Positions 19,177 through 27,826 of a DNA stretch of 62,972 bases are shown here, one piece after another. The stretch comes from Magnetospirillum fulvum MGU-K5 (GTDB lineage: Bacteria > Pseudomonadota > Alphaproteobacteria > Rhodospirillales > Magnetospirillaceae): positions 1-62,972 of the forward strand of contig NZ_AQPH01000013.1 of NCBI RefSeq assembly GCF_000442515.1, given 5' to 3'. Numbering within the stretch: the stretch's first letter is position 1; the number at the start of each line of letters is the position of its first letter. The position numbers and the translations under genes were made by a program. The notes beneath the pieces were generated by a model, which saw nothing but the letters and a program-made list of their open reading frames with translations, was not told the DNA's origin and did no database searches.

Positions 19177-21582
19177 TTAGAGGGTCTGGAAGACCTGTTT
19201 GGCGGTCTCGATCCCCGGATAGGAGGTGTTCCCCTCCAAGGCCTTTTGCAGATGAGCTTTCGCCTCGGCCTTGCGGTCGGCCCCCAGCAGGATCATCCCG
19301 ATGTGATAGTGAACCTGCGGCGGCATCTGCTCGGCATTCATGATCCGATTCGCCAAAACCAGCGCCTTGCTCTGGTCCCCTTTGCGGAAGTAGACCCAAG
19401 CCAGCGTATCGAGTTGCATCGGATTGGATGCCCCCTGGAACCGCTCGGCGAGTTGGCGCGCCCGTTCCATCGCCACCGGGTCGTTGGCCTTGTAATCGGC
19501 AATCAGCTCGGCCGCATTGTTGGCGGCAAGGTCAAGCCCGGGGTTCCGCGCCAGCAGATCCTCGTAAATCGCCAGCGCTTCCTGGTGCCGCCCCTCGACG
19601 CTGTAGATATCGGCGAGCAGGATCGGCAACGGGACAGACGATGGCACCGCCGCGATCCCCCGCTTGGCGACATCAATCGCCTCCGCGACCTTTCGATCCA
19701 GCAGATAGAGGCGGGTACGGTCGAGATAGGGTTCGGCGCGGGCTGGGTTCTGGGCCAGAGCCCGATCAAGTTCGGTGGCGGCCTTGTCGCGCAAACCGCG
19801 CTGGAGATAGATTTCACCCAGAACAGTGGCGACGAACGGGCTGTCGGTGCGAAGCGTGTCGATGAAGTGCGATGCCGCCTCCAGCCGGTTCTGGCGGGAA
19901 TAGGCCCCGACCAACGCGGCCAGCGCGTGTTCGGCCAACGGTGAGTCGGGATCGGCGCTCACCACGCCGGAAAACAGACGCACCGCGTCGTCGAGCCGGT
20001 CTTCAGCGGCCAGCGCCTCGCCGCGCAGATACTGTGCGGTTAAATGCTGCCCGTCGAGTGCTTCCAGGCGGTCGATCGCCGCGATGGCACCGACGAGATC
20101 CTTCTGTGACAGCTTGACCCGGGCCACGCTTTCCCAGGCGACAGCAAAGCTCGGATGGGTCTTGGTCACCTGATTGAGGAGATCAAGCGCACGGGCGGTA
20201 TCGTTGTTGACGTTATAAAGCTGGGCAAGACGGACCCGTGGGGTCGGATCGAGCGGCAGCGAATCGACCAGATGGGCCTGGGTGTCGATTGCCAAATCGA
20301 TCCGCCCCTGCATCAGCAAAGCTTCCGACAGCAGGCTCAGCGCCTCCTTGTCACTGGCCTGCTCACGCAGGATCGCCCGCAAATCCGACACAGCACTCTG
20401 ATACTGGCCCTTGTCAAAAGCCATTCCGGCCCGCAGGAGCAAGGCCTGACGGTTGGTCGGCGCCTTTTCGAGCACGGCGGCAACCAGCCGCTCGGCCAAG
20501 GCACGGTCGCCGCGGGCAAAGCTGATCCGGGCCAGCGAGGCGCGGGCGGTCAGGCCAGGGGTCTGAAACTCGTTGCGGGCGACGATCTGCTGCAACAGAT
20601 CGATCCCTCTGTCGATTGCACCATGCTTGATATAGAGATCGGCCAGCCAGAAATATAACTCGTCCTTCTTGGGGGCCTGGGCGAGATACTGGCGCACCTC
20701 CTTCTCGGCGACATCCAGGCTGCGATTGTCGCTGAGAAAGACGACCAGCCGCTGTTTCAGCGGCCAATCACCGTCGGGATCGGTAATCCCGCTGCGGAGC
20801 GTTCCCTCTGCCGCATCGATCTGGCCCTTCTTCAAATAGAGATCGACGAGTTCAAGCCGATAGCGGACTTCTCCGGGGCGCAACTGGAACAGGGCGCGAT
20901 AGGCTTCCTCGACTTTGGCAAATTGGTCGAGCCGCAGGAACAGGGCGATTTTCAACTGTTGCAGAGAGGGTTCGCCCGGATGCTTGGCAATCCCCTCCTC
21001 CAGCACCGCTCCCGCCTTGGCCCCATCGCCCAGGGCGGTGTAAAGGCCGGTCAGAACCGAGATCGCGGTGATGTTGCCGGCATCCTTGGCCAAGGCAAGG
21101 CGGGCCTCGGCCTCGCACCCCGCGTAATCCTTATATCGAAGCAGGAGAGCGGCCCGCAACGCATGGGCTTCGACATTGTCCGGGTCCTTGGCCAGGACGT
21201 CGTTGATCCGAGTTTCTGCTTCGCCATATTGCTCGGCGGCAAGAAAGTACTGCGCCAGCTTGAGGCGAGCCGGGCCAAACGCGGCATCCTGGCTTTCGGC
21301 GGCGGAGAAAGCGGCAAAGGCATTGCGCAGATCGCCCTGGGCCTCGTCGACCAACCCCAGCCGATAGCGCACATCGGGATCGCTCGGCTTGATCCGCGCC
21401 GCGTTCTTGAACTCGATCCGCGCCTTGTCGAACTCACCACGGGCAAGAAGATCACTGCCGCGCCGCAAATATTTCGCCTCGCGATCACCGGCATCGTCAC
21501 ACGCCGCCAGAGGAACGCAGAGCAGCAAGAGGGCGGCGGCTATCTGCGTCGCTCGGTTCTTCGTCATGGTTGAGGAATCCAT
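19177..21582 (-). CDS. prsT: TPR-repeat lipoprotein, PrsT-like (PEP-CTERM system)
   Basis: The 801-residue protein has a lipoprotein signal (LLLLCVPLAAC) and then almost entirely tetratricopeptide repeats, recognisable by A-x-G and P units such as LLARGEFDKARIEFKNAARI and LRYKDYAGCEAEARLAL. The start may instead be the internal Met at 21567; neither has a strong ribosome site. TPR lipoproteins of this size in exosortase loci are called PrsT and are thought to help secretion or assembly of exopolysaccharide or sorted proteins; the exact function is not known. Family assignment rests on size, lipobox, repeats and the locus. Confidence 0.8.
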   Translation of the reverse strand: MDSSTMTKNRATQIAAALLLLCVPLAACDDAGDREAKYLRRGSDLLARGEFDKARIEFKNAARIKPSDPDVRYRLGLVDEAQGDLRNAFAAFSAAESQDAAFGPARLKLAQYFLAAEQYGEAETRINDVLAKDPDNVEAHALRAALLLRYKDYAGCEAEARLALAKDAGNITAISVLTGLYTALGDGAKAGAVLEEGIAKHPGEPSLQQLKIALFLRLDQFAKVEEAYRALFQLRPGEVRYRLELVDLYLKKGQIDAAEGTLRSGITDPDGDWPLKQRLVVFLSDNRSLDVAEKEVRQYLAQAPKKDELYFWLADLYIKHGAIDRGIDLLQQIVARNEFQTPGLTARASLARISFARGDRALAERLVAAVLEKAPTNRQALLLRAGMAFDKGQYQSAVSDLRAILREQASDKEALSLLSEALLMQGRIDLAIDTQAHLVDSLPLDPTPRVRLAQLYNVNNDTARALDLLNQVTKTHPSFAVAWESVARVKLSQKDLVGAIAAIDRLEALDGQHLTAQYLRGEALAAEDRLDDAVRLFSGVVSADPDSPLAEHALAALVGAYSRQNRLEAASHFIDTLRTDSPFVATVLGEIYLQRGLRDKAATELDRALAQNPARAEPYLDRTRLYLLDRKVAEAIDVAKRGIAAVPSSVPLPILLADIYSVEGRHQEALAIYEDLLARNPGLDLAANNAAELIADYKANDPVAMERARQLAERFQGASNPMQLDTLAWVYFRKGDQSKALVLANRIMNAEQMPPQVHYHIGMILLGADRKAEAKAHLQKALEGNTSYPGIETAKQVFQTL

Positions 21583-21635
21583 CGATACGAGGTTACGAGG
21601 AAAAGGGACCGGCCAAAACGGCGGGGACGCGCCGA

Positions 21636-22610
21636 CTAACAGGACTCGCCGGATTGGGAAGAAGCGCTGTCACCAGACAAGACGGCCGGTCCCGAGACCG
21701 TATCGACGATGTCCTGCATCAATTGGACGGCAGACTGCTCGACGGTGACGGCGCGGCGAATCGCCTGCGAAACCTTGGAGAGCAGTTCGACATCGGTCGC
21801 AGCACTCGTCTTGCAGCGATTGGGCTGGGCCAGACGATCCGTCAGCGACAATAAAATATTGGCGAGGTCACCAAGCTGGGGAGACGCCGTGGCAGGAATC
21901 CGGGCGCGAAACCCGCTGGCGGTCTTGGCGAGAAGATCAATCTGGGACCCGAACGCATCACCGTGACCTTGGCCCCGGAAGGTGGCATGCGCCACGCCAG
22001 ACAACCGTTCCAAGGTGCGGGCATGAGCCTCGACCTGACGGTCTTCCAATTCAAAACACGCCACGTCGACCAGCCGTTGCACCGACGAATCGTCCATCCC
22101 CCGAGTGACCTTGCACAACAGGGTGTTGGGAACCTGGATCAGGCCAGAAGGATCGGCAGCATCGCGGTCGGCTGATCGTCGGCTTGGCCCGACAAAATCA
22201 TGGCTGGTGGCAAACATTTTCCGGGATCGCGTGAAGCGCTCGATACTTCCGAAGAGCCGGTCCTGCGACACCGGCTTACGCAGCAGATCGTCGATACCGG
22301 CATCAATCAGTTGTCCCACCGTGTCCCGCGTGGCATCGGCGATCGTCGCAATCACGATCACGAAGGGATTTCGCCCCTCATGATGGCGTCGGATACGGCT
22401 GGTCACGCCGAGCAAAGCATCACCGGCGGTATCAACATCGTAGAGCAACAAGTCGATCAGACTATCGTCAAGATAACGCATCATCGTCGAAACATTGTCG
22501 CAGGATCGGACGTTGCCGATCCCAAATGCCCGGAGAGCCTCTTTGAGAGAGTTGGTCTGGTACGGGTCATCGCACACCACCAACCGCACATTCTCATAGG
22601 CTTTCCCCAT
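21636..22610 (-). CDS. response regulator with an unrecognised C-terminal domain
   Basis: ATG 22610 has a strong GGAGGGAG site 6-8 nt upstream and fits the start of the receiver domain (VRLVVCDDPYQTNSLKEAL); an earlier Met at 22646 does not. The receiver occupies about residues 1-125, with LLLYDVDT as phospho-acceptor segment and LLRKPVSQ containing the conserved Lys. The remaining 200 residues show no DNA-binding or enzymatic motif I know; they look helical (LFGSIERF, LVDVACFELEDRQVEAH, LTDRLAQ). It heads the minus-strand prsT-galE operon, divergent from a PEP-CTERM gene, so it may sense or control polysaccharide output. Confidence 0.8.
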   Translation of the reverse strand: MGKAYENVRLVVCDDPYQTNSLKEALRAFGIGNVRSCDNVSTMMRYLDDSLIDLLLYDVDTAGDALLGVTSRIRRHHEGRNPFVIVIATIADATRDTVGQLIDAGIDDLLRKPVSQDRLFGSIERFTRSRKMFATSHDFVGPSRRSADRDAADPSGLIQVPNTLLCKVTRGMDDSSVQRLVDVACFELEDRQVEAHARTLERLSGVAHATFRGQGHGDAFGSQIDLLAKTASGFRARIPATASPQLGDLANILLSLTDRLAQPNRCKTSAATDVELLSKVSQAIRRAVTVEQSAVQLMQDIVDTVSGPAVLSGDSASSQSGESC

Positions 22611-22736
22611 CGGTGCTCCCTCCGCCGATAACATTCGGTCAAACACACATTCTTTTCATTGCGCGACTTAGCAAAATTCAGACCAACCCTCTCCTTCCGC
22701 GACTTTCCGCCAGCCCTGACGGACCACCCCACCCAC

Positions 22737-22755
22737 AGGTGTAAAGAACCCTGAC
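22737..22755 (+). promoter_or_regulatory. putative activator site, copy 1 of GGTGTAAA-N6-TGAC
   Basis: AGGTGTAAAGAACCCTGAC lies about 116 bp upstream of the -24 element. It is an inverted copy of the site at 22793-22811, 16 of 19 bases matching, with centres about 56 bp apart. Candidate upstream activating site for a sigma-54 activator such as PrsR. Confidence 0.6.
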
Positions 22756-22792
22756 GAAGAAGCATGTTTTCGAACGAAATCACGCGCATTTT

Positions 22793-22811
22793 GTCAGAGT
22801 TGTTTACACCT
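22793..22811 (-). promoter_or_regulatory. putative activator site, copy 2 of GGTGTAAA-N6-TGAC
   Basis: On the minus strand it reads AGGTGTAAACAACTCTGAC. Its centre is about 60 bp upstream of the -24 element of the promoter at 22862, the same spacing as the single site in front of the second PEP-CTERM gene. Confidence 0.62.
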
Positions 22812-22861
22812 CTCTCTCCTCCGGAACCGGAGAAGCGCAGGAAACCCGCATTGAGGGCGGC

Positions 22862-22877
22862 TGGCATCAAACTTGCT
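22862..22877 (+). promoter_or_regulatory. sigma-54 (-24/-12) promoter of the tandem PEP-CTERM gene
   Basis: TGGCATCAAACTTGCT fits the RpoN consensus TGGCACG-N4-TTGCW with the GG and GC pairs at exactly the required spacing. It lies about 80 bp upstream of the start codon at 22957, with two activator-like sites further upstream. Confidence 0.75.
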
Positions 22878-22956
22878 TTTAATGGGGCGAGAAGGGCCAG
22901 AGTTCCGCCGCAAGCGGACTCGATAGCCCCCATAACATCACGGTACGGAGGGGCTT

Positions 22957-24240
22957 ATGAGAAACTCGTTTACGCGCTTGAGGCTCTCTGCCATCGCACT
23001 GGTTGCGGCGATGGCGTTTGCCTGGAGCGGGGCCGCGCAGGCGGTCACGGTCAACTTCGCCGAAAGCATTATCGGAGTAGGTGATGGCTACCAATCATCC
23101 TTCGACGGAACCCTATATAGCTCCAAGATAGGCAATTCTCCGACGAACTACGGGCTGAGCAGCAGCTCAAACACCCTTTCGGTTGGCTCGAATGTGGTGT
23201 TTACGCCCGTTGACGGAGCCTCGCCCTATAGCCTGGGGGTGGATAACGGGTTTAGCGGGGTCTACACGTTCACGCTTCCGTTTAACGCCAAAACCAGCGT
23301 CTCGATCCAATTCAATACGAACCGGCTCGACGAACTCCGAATCACCGGCATTACCCTGAAGTCGGGGACCACCGAATACGACCTGCACAACGTCGCAGGC
23401 ACGAAGGATCTTACCCTCGCCACCGCCAATTTGTTGGGCAGCGGGACGTACAGCCTGTACTACACCGTCGCTACCGGCACAGGGTTTAATAAAAGCTCGT
23501 CCTTCTCCGGTACGGTGTCGGCGGTGCCGCTGCCGGGCGCGGCCCTGCTGTTCGGCTCGTCGCTGCTTGGCCTCGGCGTCTTCGGCCGACGCCGTCAGCG
23601 GCAACGCAATCGCGAGGCCGCCCGCGTCGGTGGCCTCGGAGCCCTTGCCGTTGTCCTGGTGATGGGATTTTCGGGTACAGCGAAGGCAGCAAGCTATAGC
23701 GACGTTCTCGAACTGAACAGCGGCAATCCGCTTTCGGCCTCCACCACCGAGTTGGTGTACACCGGCACGGTCGGACCGAAATCCAGCGCGATGACAGGTC
23801 GCTATATTTCCGACGTTTTCACCGTCAATAAAAAGGGGGCGGTAACGGCGAACAAAACCGACAGCAGCAACATCACAACCTTCAATCTGAAGTTTCAGCT
23901 GTCTCAGGCATCAAATCTCGTCGTCACTCTGACCGACAACATTTCAGGAACTCTCCTGAATGGATTGAAGTATGACACGATCACCCTGAATGGGCTTACG
24001 GGGAAGATCCTTGCTCTCCCCAATCCGAACAATTCGATCGTCGTCAGCTTCTCTAATCTGCTCGCCAACACTCTTTATAATCTGGCGGTGACCGCGGGCA
24101 ACAACACCACGATCCGCACCGTGCAGGTCAGCGCGGCGGTGTCGCCGGTCCCGATTCCTGGTGCCGTTGTCTTGTTCGGCTCGGCCCTGCTTGGACTGGG
24201 CGCCTATGGACGGTTCAATCGCGCCAGAAAGGCCGATTGA
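22957..24240 (+). CDS. secreted protein with two tandem PEP-CTERM (VPLPA-type) units
   Basis: One uninterrupted 427-residue frame contains two complete exosortase substrates. Unit 1: signal peptide (to about residue 29, ending AAQA), a beta-rich domain, sorting signal VPLPGA at 190-195, membrane segment 196-210 and basic tail RRRQRQRNR. Unit 2: a second signal-like hydrophobic stretch at about 226-240 followed by AKAAS, a different beta-rich domain, and VPIPGA at 398-403 with membrane segment and basic tail. No start codon placed before the second signal stretch would separate them. GGAGG precedes the ATG. The product should be processed by the exosortase encoded at 43998; how the internal signal is handled is unclear. 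Expression probably depends on sigma-54. Confidence 0.85.
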   Translation: MRNSFTRLRLSAIALVAAMAFAWSGAAQAVTVNFAESIIGVGDGYQSSFDGTLYSSKIGNSPTNYGLSSSSNTLSVGSNVVFTPVDGASPYSLGVDNGFSGVYTFTLPFNAKTSVSIQFNTNRLDELRITGITLKSGTTEYDLHNVAGTKDLTLATANLLGSGTYSLYYTVATGTGFNKSSSFSGTVSAVPLPGAALLFGSSLLGLGVFGRRRQRQRNREAARVGGLGALAVVLVMGFSGTAKAASYSDVLELNSGNPLSASTTELVYTGTVGPKSSAMTGRYISDVFTVNKKGAVTANKTDSSNITTFNLKFQLSQASNLVVTLTDNISGTLLNGLKYDTITLNGLTGKILALPNPNNSIVVSFSNLLANTLYNLAVTAGNNTTIRTVQVSAAVSPVPIPGAVVLFGSALLGLGAYGRFNRARKAD

Positions 24241-24265
24241 GTTGCCATCGAAAGATTGGCGGACA

Positions 24266-24312
24266 CGAAAGGCGTCTGGCGCAGACAGGCGCCTTTCGCT
24301 TTTGTATTTCTT
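24266..24312 (+). terminator. rho-independent terminator after the PEP-CTERM gene
   Basis: CGAAAGGCG at 24266-24274 pairs perfectly with CGCCTTTCG at 24290-24298, with an inner TCTG/CAGA pair, followed by CTTTTGTATTTCTT. It lies 26 bp beyond the stop codon. Confidence 0.8.
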
Positions 24313-24499
24313 ATTTATATCAATTTTTAGATGCAGGTAACAAGCAGCGCTTTTTAACCACAGGGCGATATTGTCTGTTCGAAAATTCTGTTTTTATACT
24401 ATACTTACGGGCGATCCAAAAGGATGATGGTCCGGGAACTGGCTACCCTATCGACGTAATCTGCACGCACGGCTCGGTTTGCGCATATGAGGGGGAACG

Positions 24500-25135
24500 A
24501 TGATCGTGACGGGAAAACAACATATTCGGCTCAAAAACAGCACGGTGCTGATCGCTGATCCGATCCCCTTTTTCCGGATGGGCCTGCTGGCGATGCTCCG
24601 CCGCTTCGCCCCTACACCGCACGTGCGCGAGGCAGATTCCATGAGCGCCACGAGGCAAGCGCTGCGGCAGGATTCGTTCGATCTCGTCCTGCTTGATCTC
24701 AGTTTCGCACAGACCGAATCAGCCCGGTTGCGCGACGACCTTGATGCCGCCGGACACCCCCCGCTCATCACATTCTGCGACGCCCCCAGCCCGGCACTGA
24801 AGAGTGTTGCGCAGTCCGTGGGCGCGGCGGCGATCTTCTCTCGCACCGAACAGACGCAGACCGTCCGGATGGCCGTGGAAAACGTGCTTGGCCCGTCCAA
24901 CACGGCTCCCTCCCTTGCGATGCGCGACCAGAGCTTGGACAGCGACGCCACGACCGGCTTGACCGAGCGCCAGCGCGAAGTCCACCAACTGATGCTGATG
25001 GGGCTTCCCAACAAAGAAATCGCCCGACGCCTTGGCCTATCCCCCAATACGGTCAAGGTACACATGACAATCATATTCAAAAAATTGGGAATCGCATCTC
25101 GTTACCAGGCTCTTGCGCCCCACAGCTTGCTGTGA
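24500..25135 (+). CDS. NarL/LuxR-type response regulator with atypical receiver
   Basis: The 211-residue protein has an N-terminal receiver-like domain (VLIADPIPFFRMGLL; LVLLDLSF with the Asp) and a C-terminal LuxR helix-turn-helix (LTERQREVHQLMLMGLPNKEIARRLGLSPNTVKVHMTIIFKKLGI). The receiver lacks the usual lysine: where relatives have a GYLLKD-like sequence it reads AIFSRT, so phosphorylation control may be altered. GGGGGAA precedes the start. It lies between a PEP-CTERM gene and prsK/prsR, so control of polysaccharide or sorted-protein genes is plausible. Confidence 0.87.
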   Translation: MIVTGKQHIRLKNSTVLIADPIPFFRMGLLAMLRRFAPTPHVREADSMSATRQALRQDSFDLVLLDLSFAQTESARLRDDLDAAGHPPLITFCDAPSPALKSVAQSVGAAAIFSRTEQTQTVRMAVENVLGPSNTAPSLAMRDQSLDSDATTGLTERQREVHQLMLMGLPNKEIARRLGLSPNTVKVHMTIIFKKLGIASRYQALAPHSLL

Positions 25136-25700
25136 ATAGATCAAATATCAAAACGCATTTCATGCGCATCAATTTACGACCGCATGAGTATCTTCATTAA
25201 ATTCAATTTTTAGCTTTATTATTTTAAGCTAAAACAACCCAAAACCTCACATTCACTAGATGAATTTATACAAAGACTAATCCATCATGGCTATATTCGT
25301 AATTTAAGACGAATTGTACCTTTTCCAGCAGGCTTCGGCGGAGGGAGCAGACACCCTCCCTGGGAGTTATGTTCATTGCCGCAAAATTCAGGAATCCATT
25401 GGGGGCGAGGTTTGCGGGACGGTCCAAAAGACGACCTGAGACAAGCTGGCAAGAAATGCCCGATTACATTAAAAAAAGCTGATTTTCACATGCGGTCCGC
25501 TTTAAGCTCATTGGGGCCGCAGCCGGTTTTTTATTTCCGGCACGTACATTGATTTCCGGCGCGGCGGAGCGCCACTTTTCCATACAGACTTCACGCCGAC
25601 AGCGGAGACCCCCTGTCGGCACGATGCTCCCCCCAACGATACGGTCACGCTTTGGGCGATATCTCCGCCCCACCCGTGACGTGAAAGGGGGGGATGGGCG
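25136..25700. other. 565-bp non-coding spacer, AT-rich in its first half
   Basis: No convincing gene. The first 200 bp are markedly AT-rich for this genome and contain a perfect 9-bp inverted repeat (TTTTAGCTT 25207-25215, AAGCTAAAA 25226-25234), ATTCGT/ACGAAT, and ATTCA/TGAAT. The second half has GCCGACAG 25595-25602 pairing with CTGTCGGC 25613-25620 and a GCCGG/CCGGC hairpin around a T-run. It probably carries the terminator of the upstream gene and the promoter of prsK; no promoter is clear enough to call. Confidence 0.55.
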
Positions 25701-27826
25701 ATGGACCTGAGCATTACGATCGGACTTCCGGTCGATAAGATCGAGCTGTTTGGCAACGCCCTCTGCGCGGCACTCTATTTATGCATTGTCGCCGCCGCCG
25801 CGCTCAGCGTCTCGATGGGACGCGGTCGCTTTTTTCTCGCCTTCGGCTGCGCCTGCACAGCGATCTCGGCCTGTGGCGTGACCGCACGTCTCGATTTTGC
25901 CCTCGCCCTCCCGCTCGAAACCGCACGAACCTGGGCGTTTCTCCTGTTCTGCGCCTGCCAGCTCCCGATCGACCGATTGGTGCCGTCGCGCCGTCTCTGG
26001 CGCATTCCCTCGGGACTGAGAATCCCGCTTGCCATCGTTCCAGGCGTGATGGCCGGGGGGCTGATGCTGACCGCAGGCACAACGACTGCTTTGATTCTGT
26101 TTAATCTTTGGCAGATCACCGTTGATATCCTGATCCTGCTGATGCTGGAAAATCTGCTCCGGAATATCGAGCAGACACCGACACGCGGTCTGCGTCTGGT
26201 GGTTCTGGGGATAGGCGGGCTGACGATTTTTGACCTGATGATCTGCGTTTCAGGTCTCACCACCGGGGGCATTCCGTCCCTGTTCGTTGTCGCCAGAAGC
26301 TACATCCTGTTCGCGCTCGGTTTGCCGCTCGCTTTTGCCACCTTGTTGGTGCGCGGATGGGGCAGCAACTTTCAGATGTCCCGCTACGCCGTATTCCATT
26401 CCACCGCCCTGGTTGGCGGCGGCTTCTATCTGGTCAGCACCTCGGTGGCTGGTGAGGTGCTGCGCAATCGGACCGGCGATTGGGGACTGACTCTCGAGAT
26501 CACCTTCATCACCACCGCAACAATCTTGCTGATGATTCTGATTCAGTCGGCATCGTTTCGCGCCCGGATGATGGTGTTCATTTCCAAGCATTTTTTCCGG
26601 CTGAAATACGATTACCGTGAAGTCTGGCTGGCCTTCATCCGCAAGATGGCCGGGCCGCACCAGAACCAAACGCTACACGAACGGACGTTGCGGGCGGTTG
26701 CGGAATCGGTCGATTGCCGGTCCGGAGTGTTGTGGACGTTCCAGGATGCGATCGATGCGTTTACGCCGGTCGTGCATTGGAACATTGATGGGGACCTTCC
26801 TGTCATTCCCTCCGACGACCCGTTGATGAACTTCATGGTCCGCACCGGATGGATCATCGACATCAACGAATGCCTGACCTATCCGGAAATTTACGACGGA
26901 CTATCCCTTCCCCTCTGGTTTTCCAGCCAGCGCGACCAGTGGATTATCGTCCCGCTGATCCATCATGAAGTACTGGAAGGCATGATCGTCGCAGGCCACC
27001 CGACCACCGCGCCATCAGCGCTGGGGTGGGAGGATTTCGATCTGCTGAAGACCGTCGGCGCTCAAGCCGCCGGTTATCTGGCCGAAGAGCGCGCCTCCCG
27101 CGCCCTCAATGATGCGCGTCGCCTTGCCGAGTTCAATCGCCGGTTCGCTTTTGTCGTTCATGATATTAAAAACGTCGTGAGCCAGATGTCGTTGATGTTG
27201 GAAAACGCCCACACCTTCGGCCATGACCCGGAGTTTCAGCGGGATATGCTGCTGACCACGGCCAGTTCGGTCGATCGGCTGCGCGGAATGCTGGCTCAAC
27301 TTGGGCAGGAAGGGGCACGCCGAGCCGAACTCATATTACAGCCGACCTTCCTCGGCTCGTTCGCCGCCCAGGTGTTTGAGCGCTGGCGCAAATCCTTCCC
27401 CCGCCTCCAGTTGATTGATGCTTCGGAGCCGGTGCTGGTGGATGCTTGCCGCGACAAGCTGGCCTCGGTGATGGATCACCTCGTTCAAAACGCAATTGAT
27501 GCCGTCGGGCCGGACGGCTCGGTATCGATCGTCATCCGTCCCGGCCACAGCGATGGAATCATCGAAATCATCGATGACGGCCCGGGGATGAGCCAGGACT
27601 TTGTGCGCGACCACCTGTTCCGCCCATTCGAAACCAGAAAACCAAACGGCTCTGGCATTGGCGCGTTTCAGGCATTGCGGATGATGCAAGACATGGGGGG
27701 CGCCTTGACGTCGAAAGCCATCCCGGAGCCGGGACAACCATGAGACTTCGCCTGAAGTGCTGCGAGGTTCCCGCTTCGCCCAATCAAGAGGACAGGAATG
27801 GCCGAAGACTCTCTGCGCAGGCCTAG
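25701..27826 (+). CDS. prsK: PEP-CTERM system sensor histidine kinase PrsK (last residues frameshifted as written)
   Basis: PrsK is the membrane kinase that partners PrsR. The N-terminal half has about eight hydrophobic spans, then a GAF-like domain (ESVDCRSGVLWTF), the phospho-acceptor His at about residue 487 (FAFVVHDIKNVVSQMS), and the ATPase domain with N box (MDHLVQNAIDAVG), DDGPGM, FRPFET and GSGIGAFQ. As written the frame ends at 27743 after an odd ALTSKAIPEPGQP tail. One more G in the 6-G run at 27695-27700 restores GGRLDVESHPGAGTTMRLRL and a stop at 27824-27826, overlapping prsR and giving about 708 residues, the family norm. As the loss is after the last ATP-binding motif, partial function is possible. 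Confidence 0.9.

Larger units (their letters stand above)
22611..22956. other. 346-bp divergent control region upstream of the tandem PEP-CTERM gene
   Basis: No gene fits here. The region separates a minus-strand response regulator from the plus-strand PEP-CTERM gene and contains two inverted copies of GGTGTAAA-N6-TGAC and a sigma-54-type promoter, listed separately. The 5' leader between promoter and start codon is about 80 nt and includes GGAGG close to the ATG. Confidence 0.75.
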
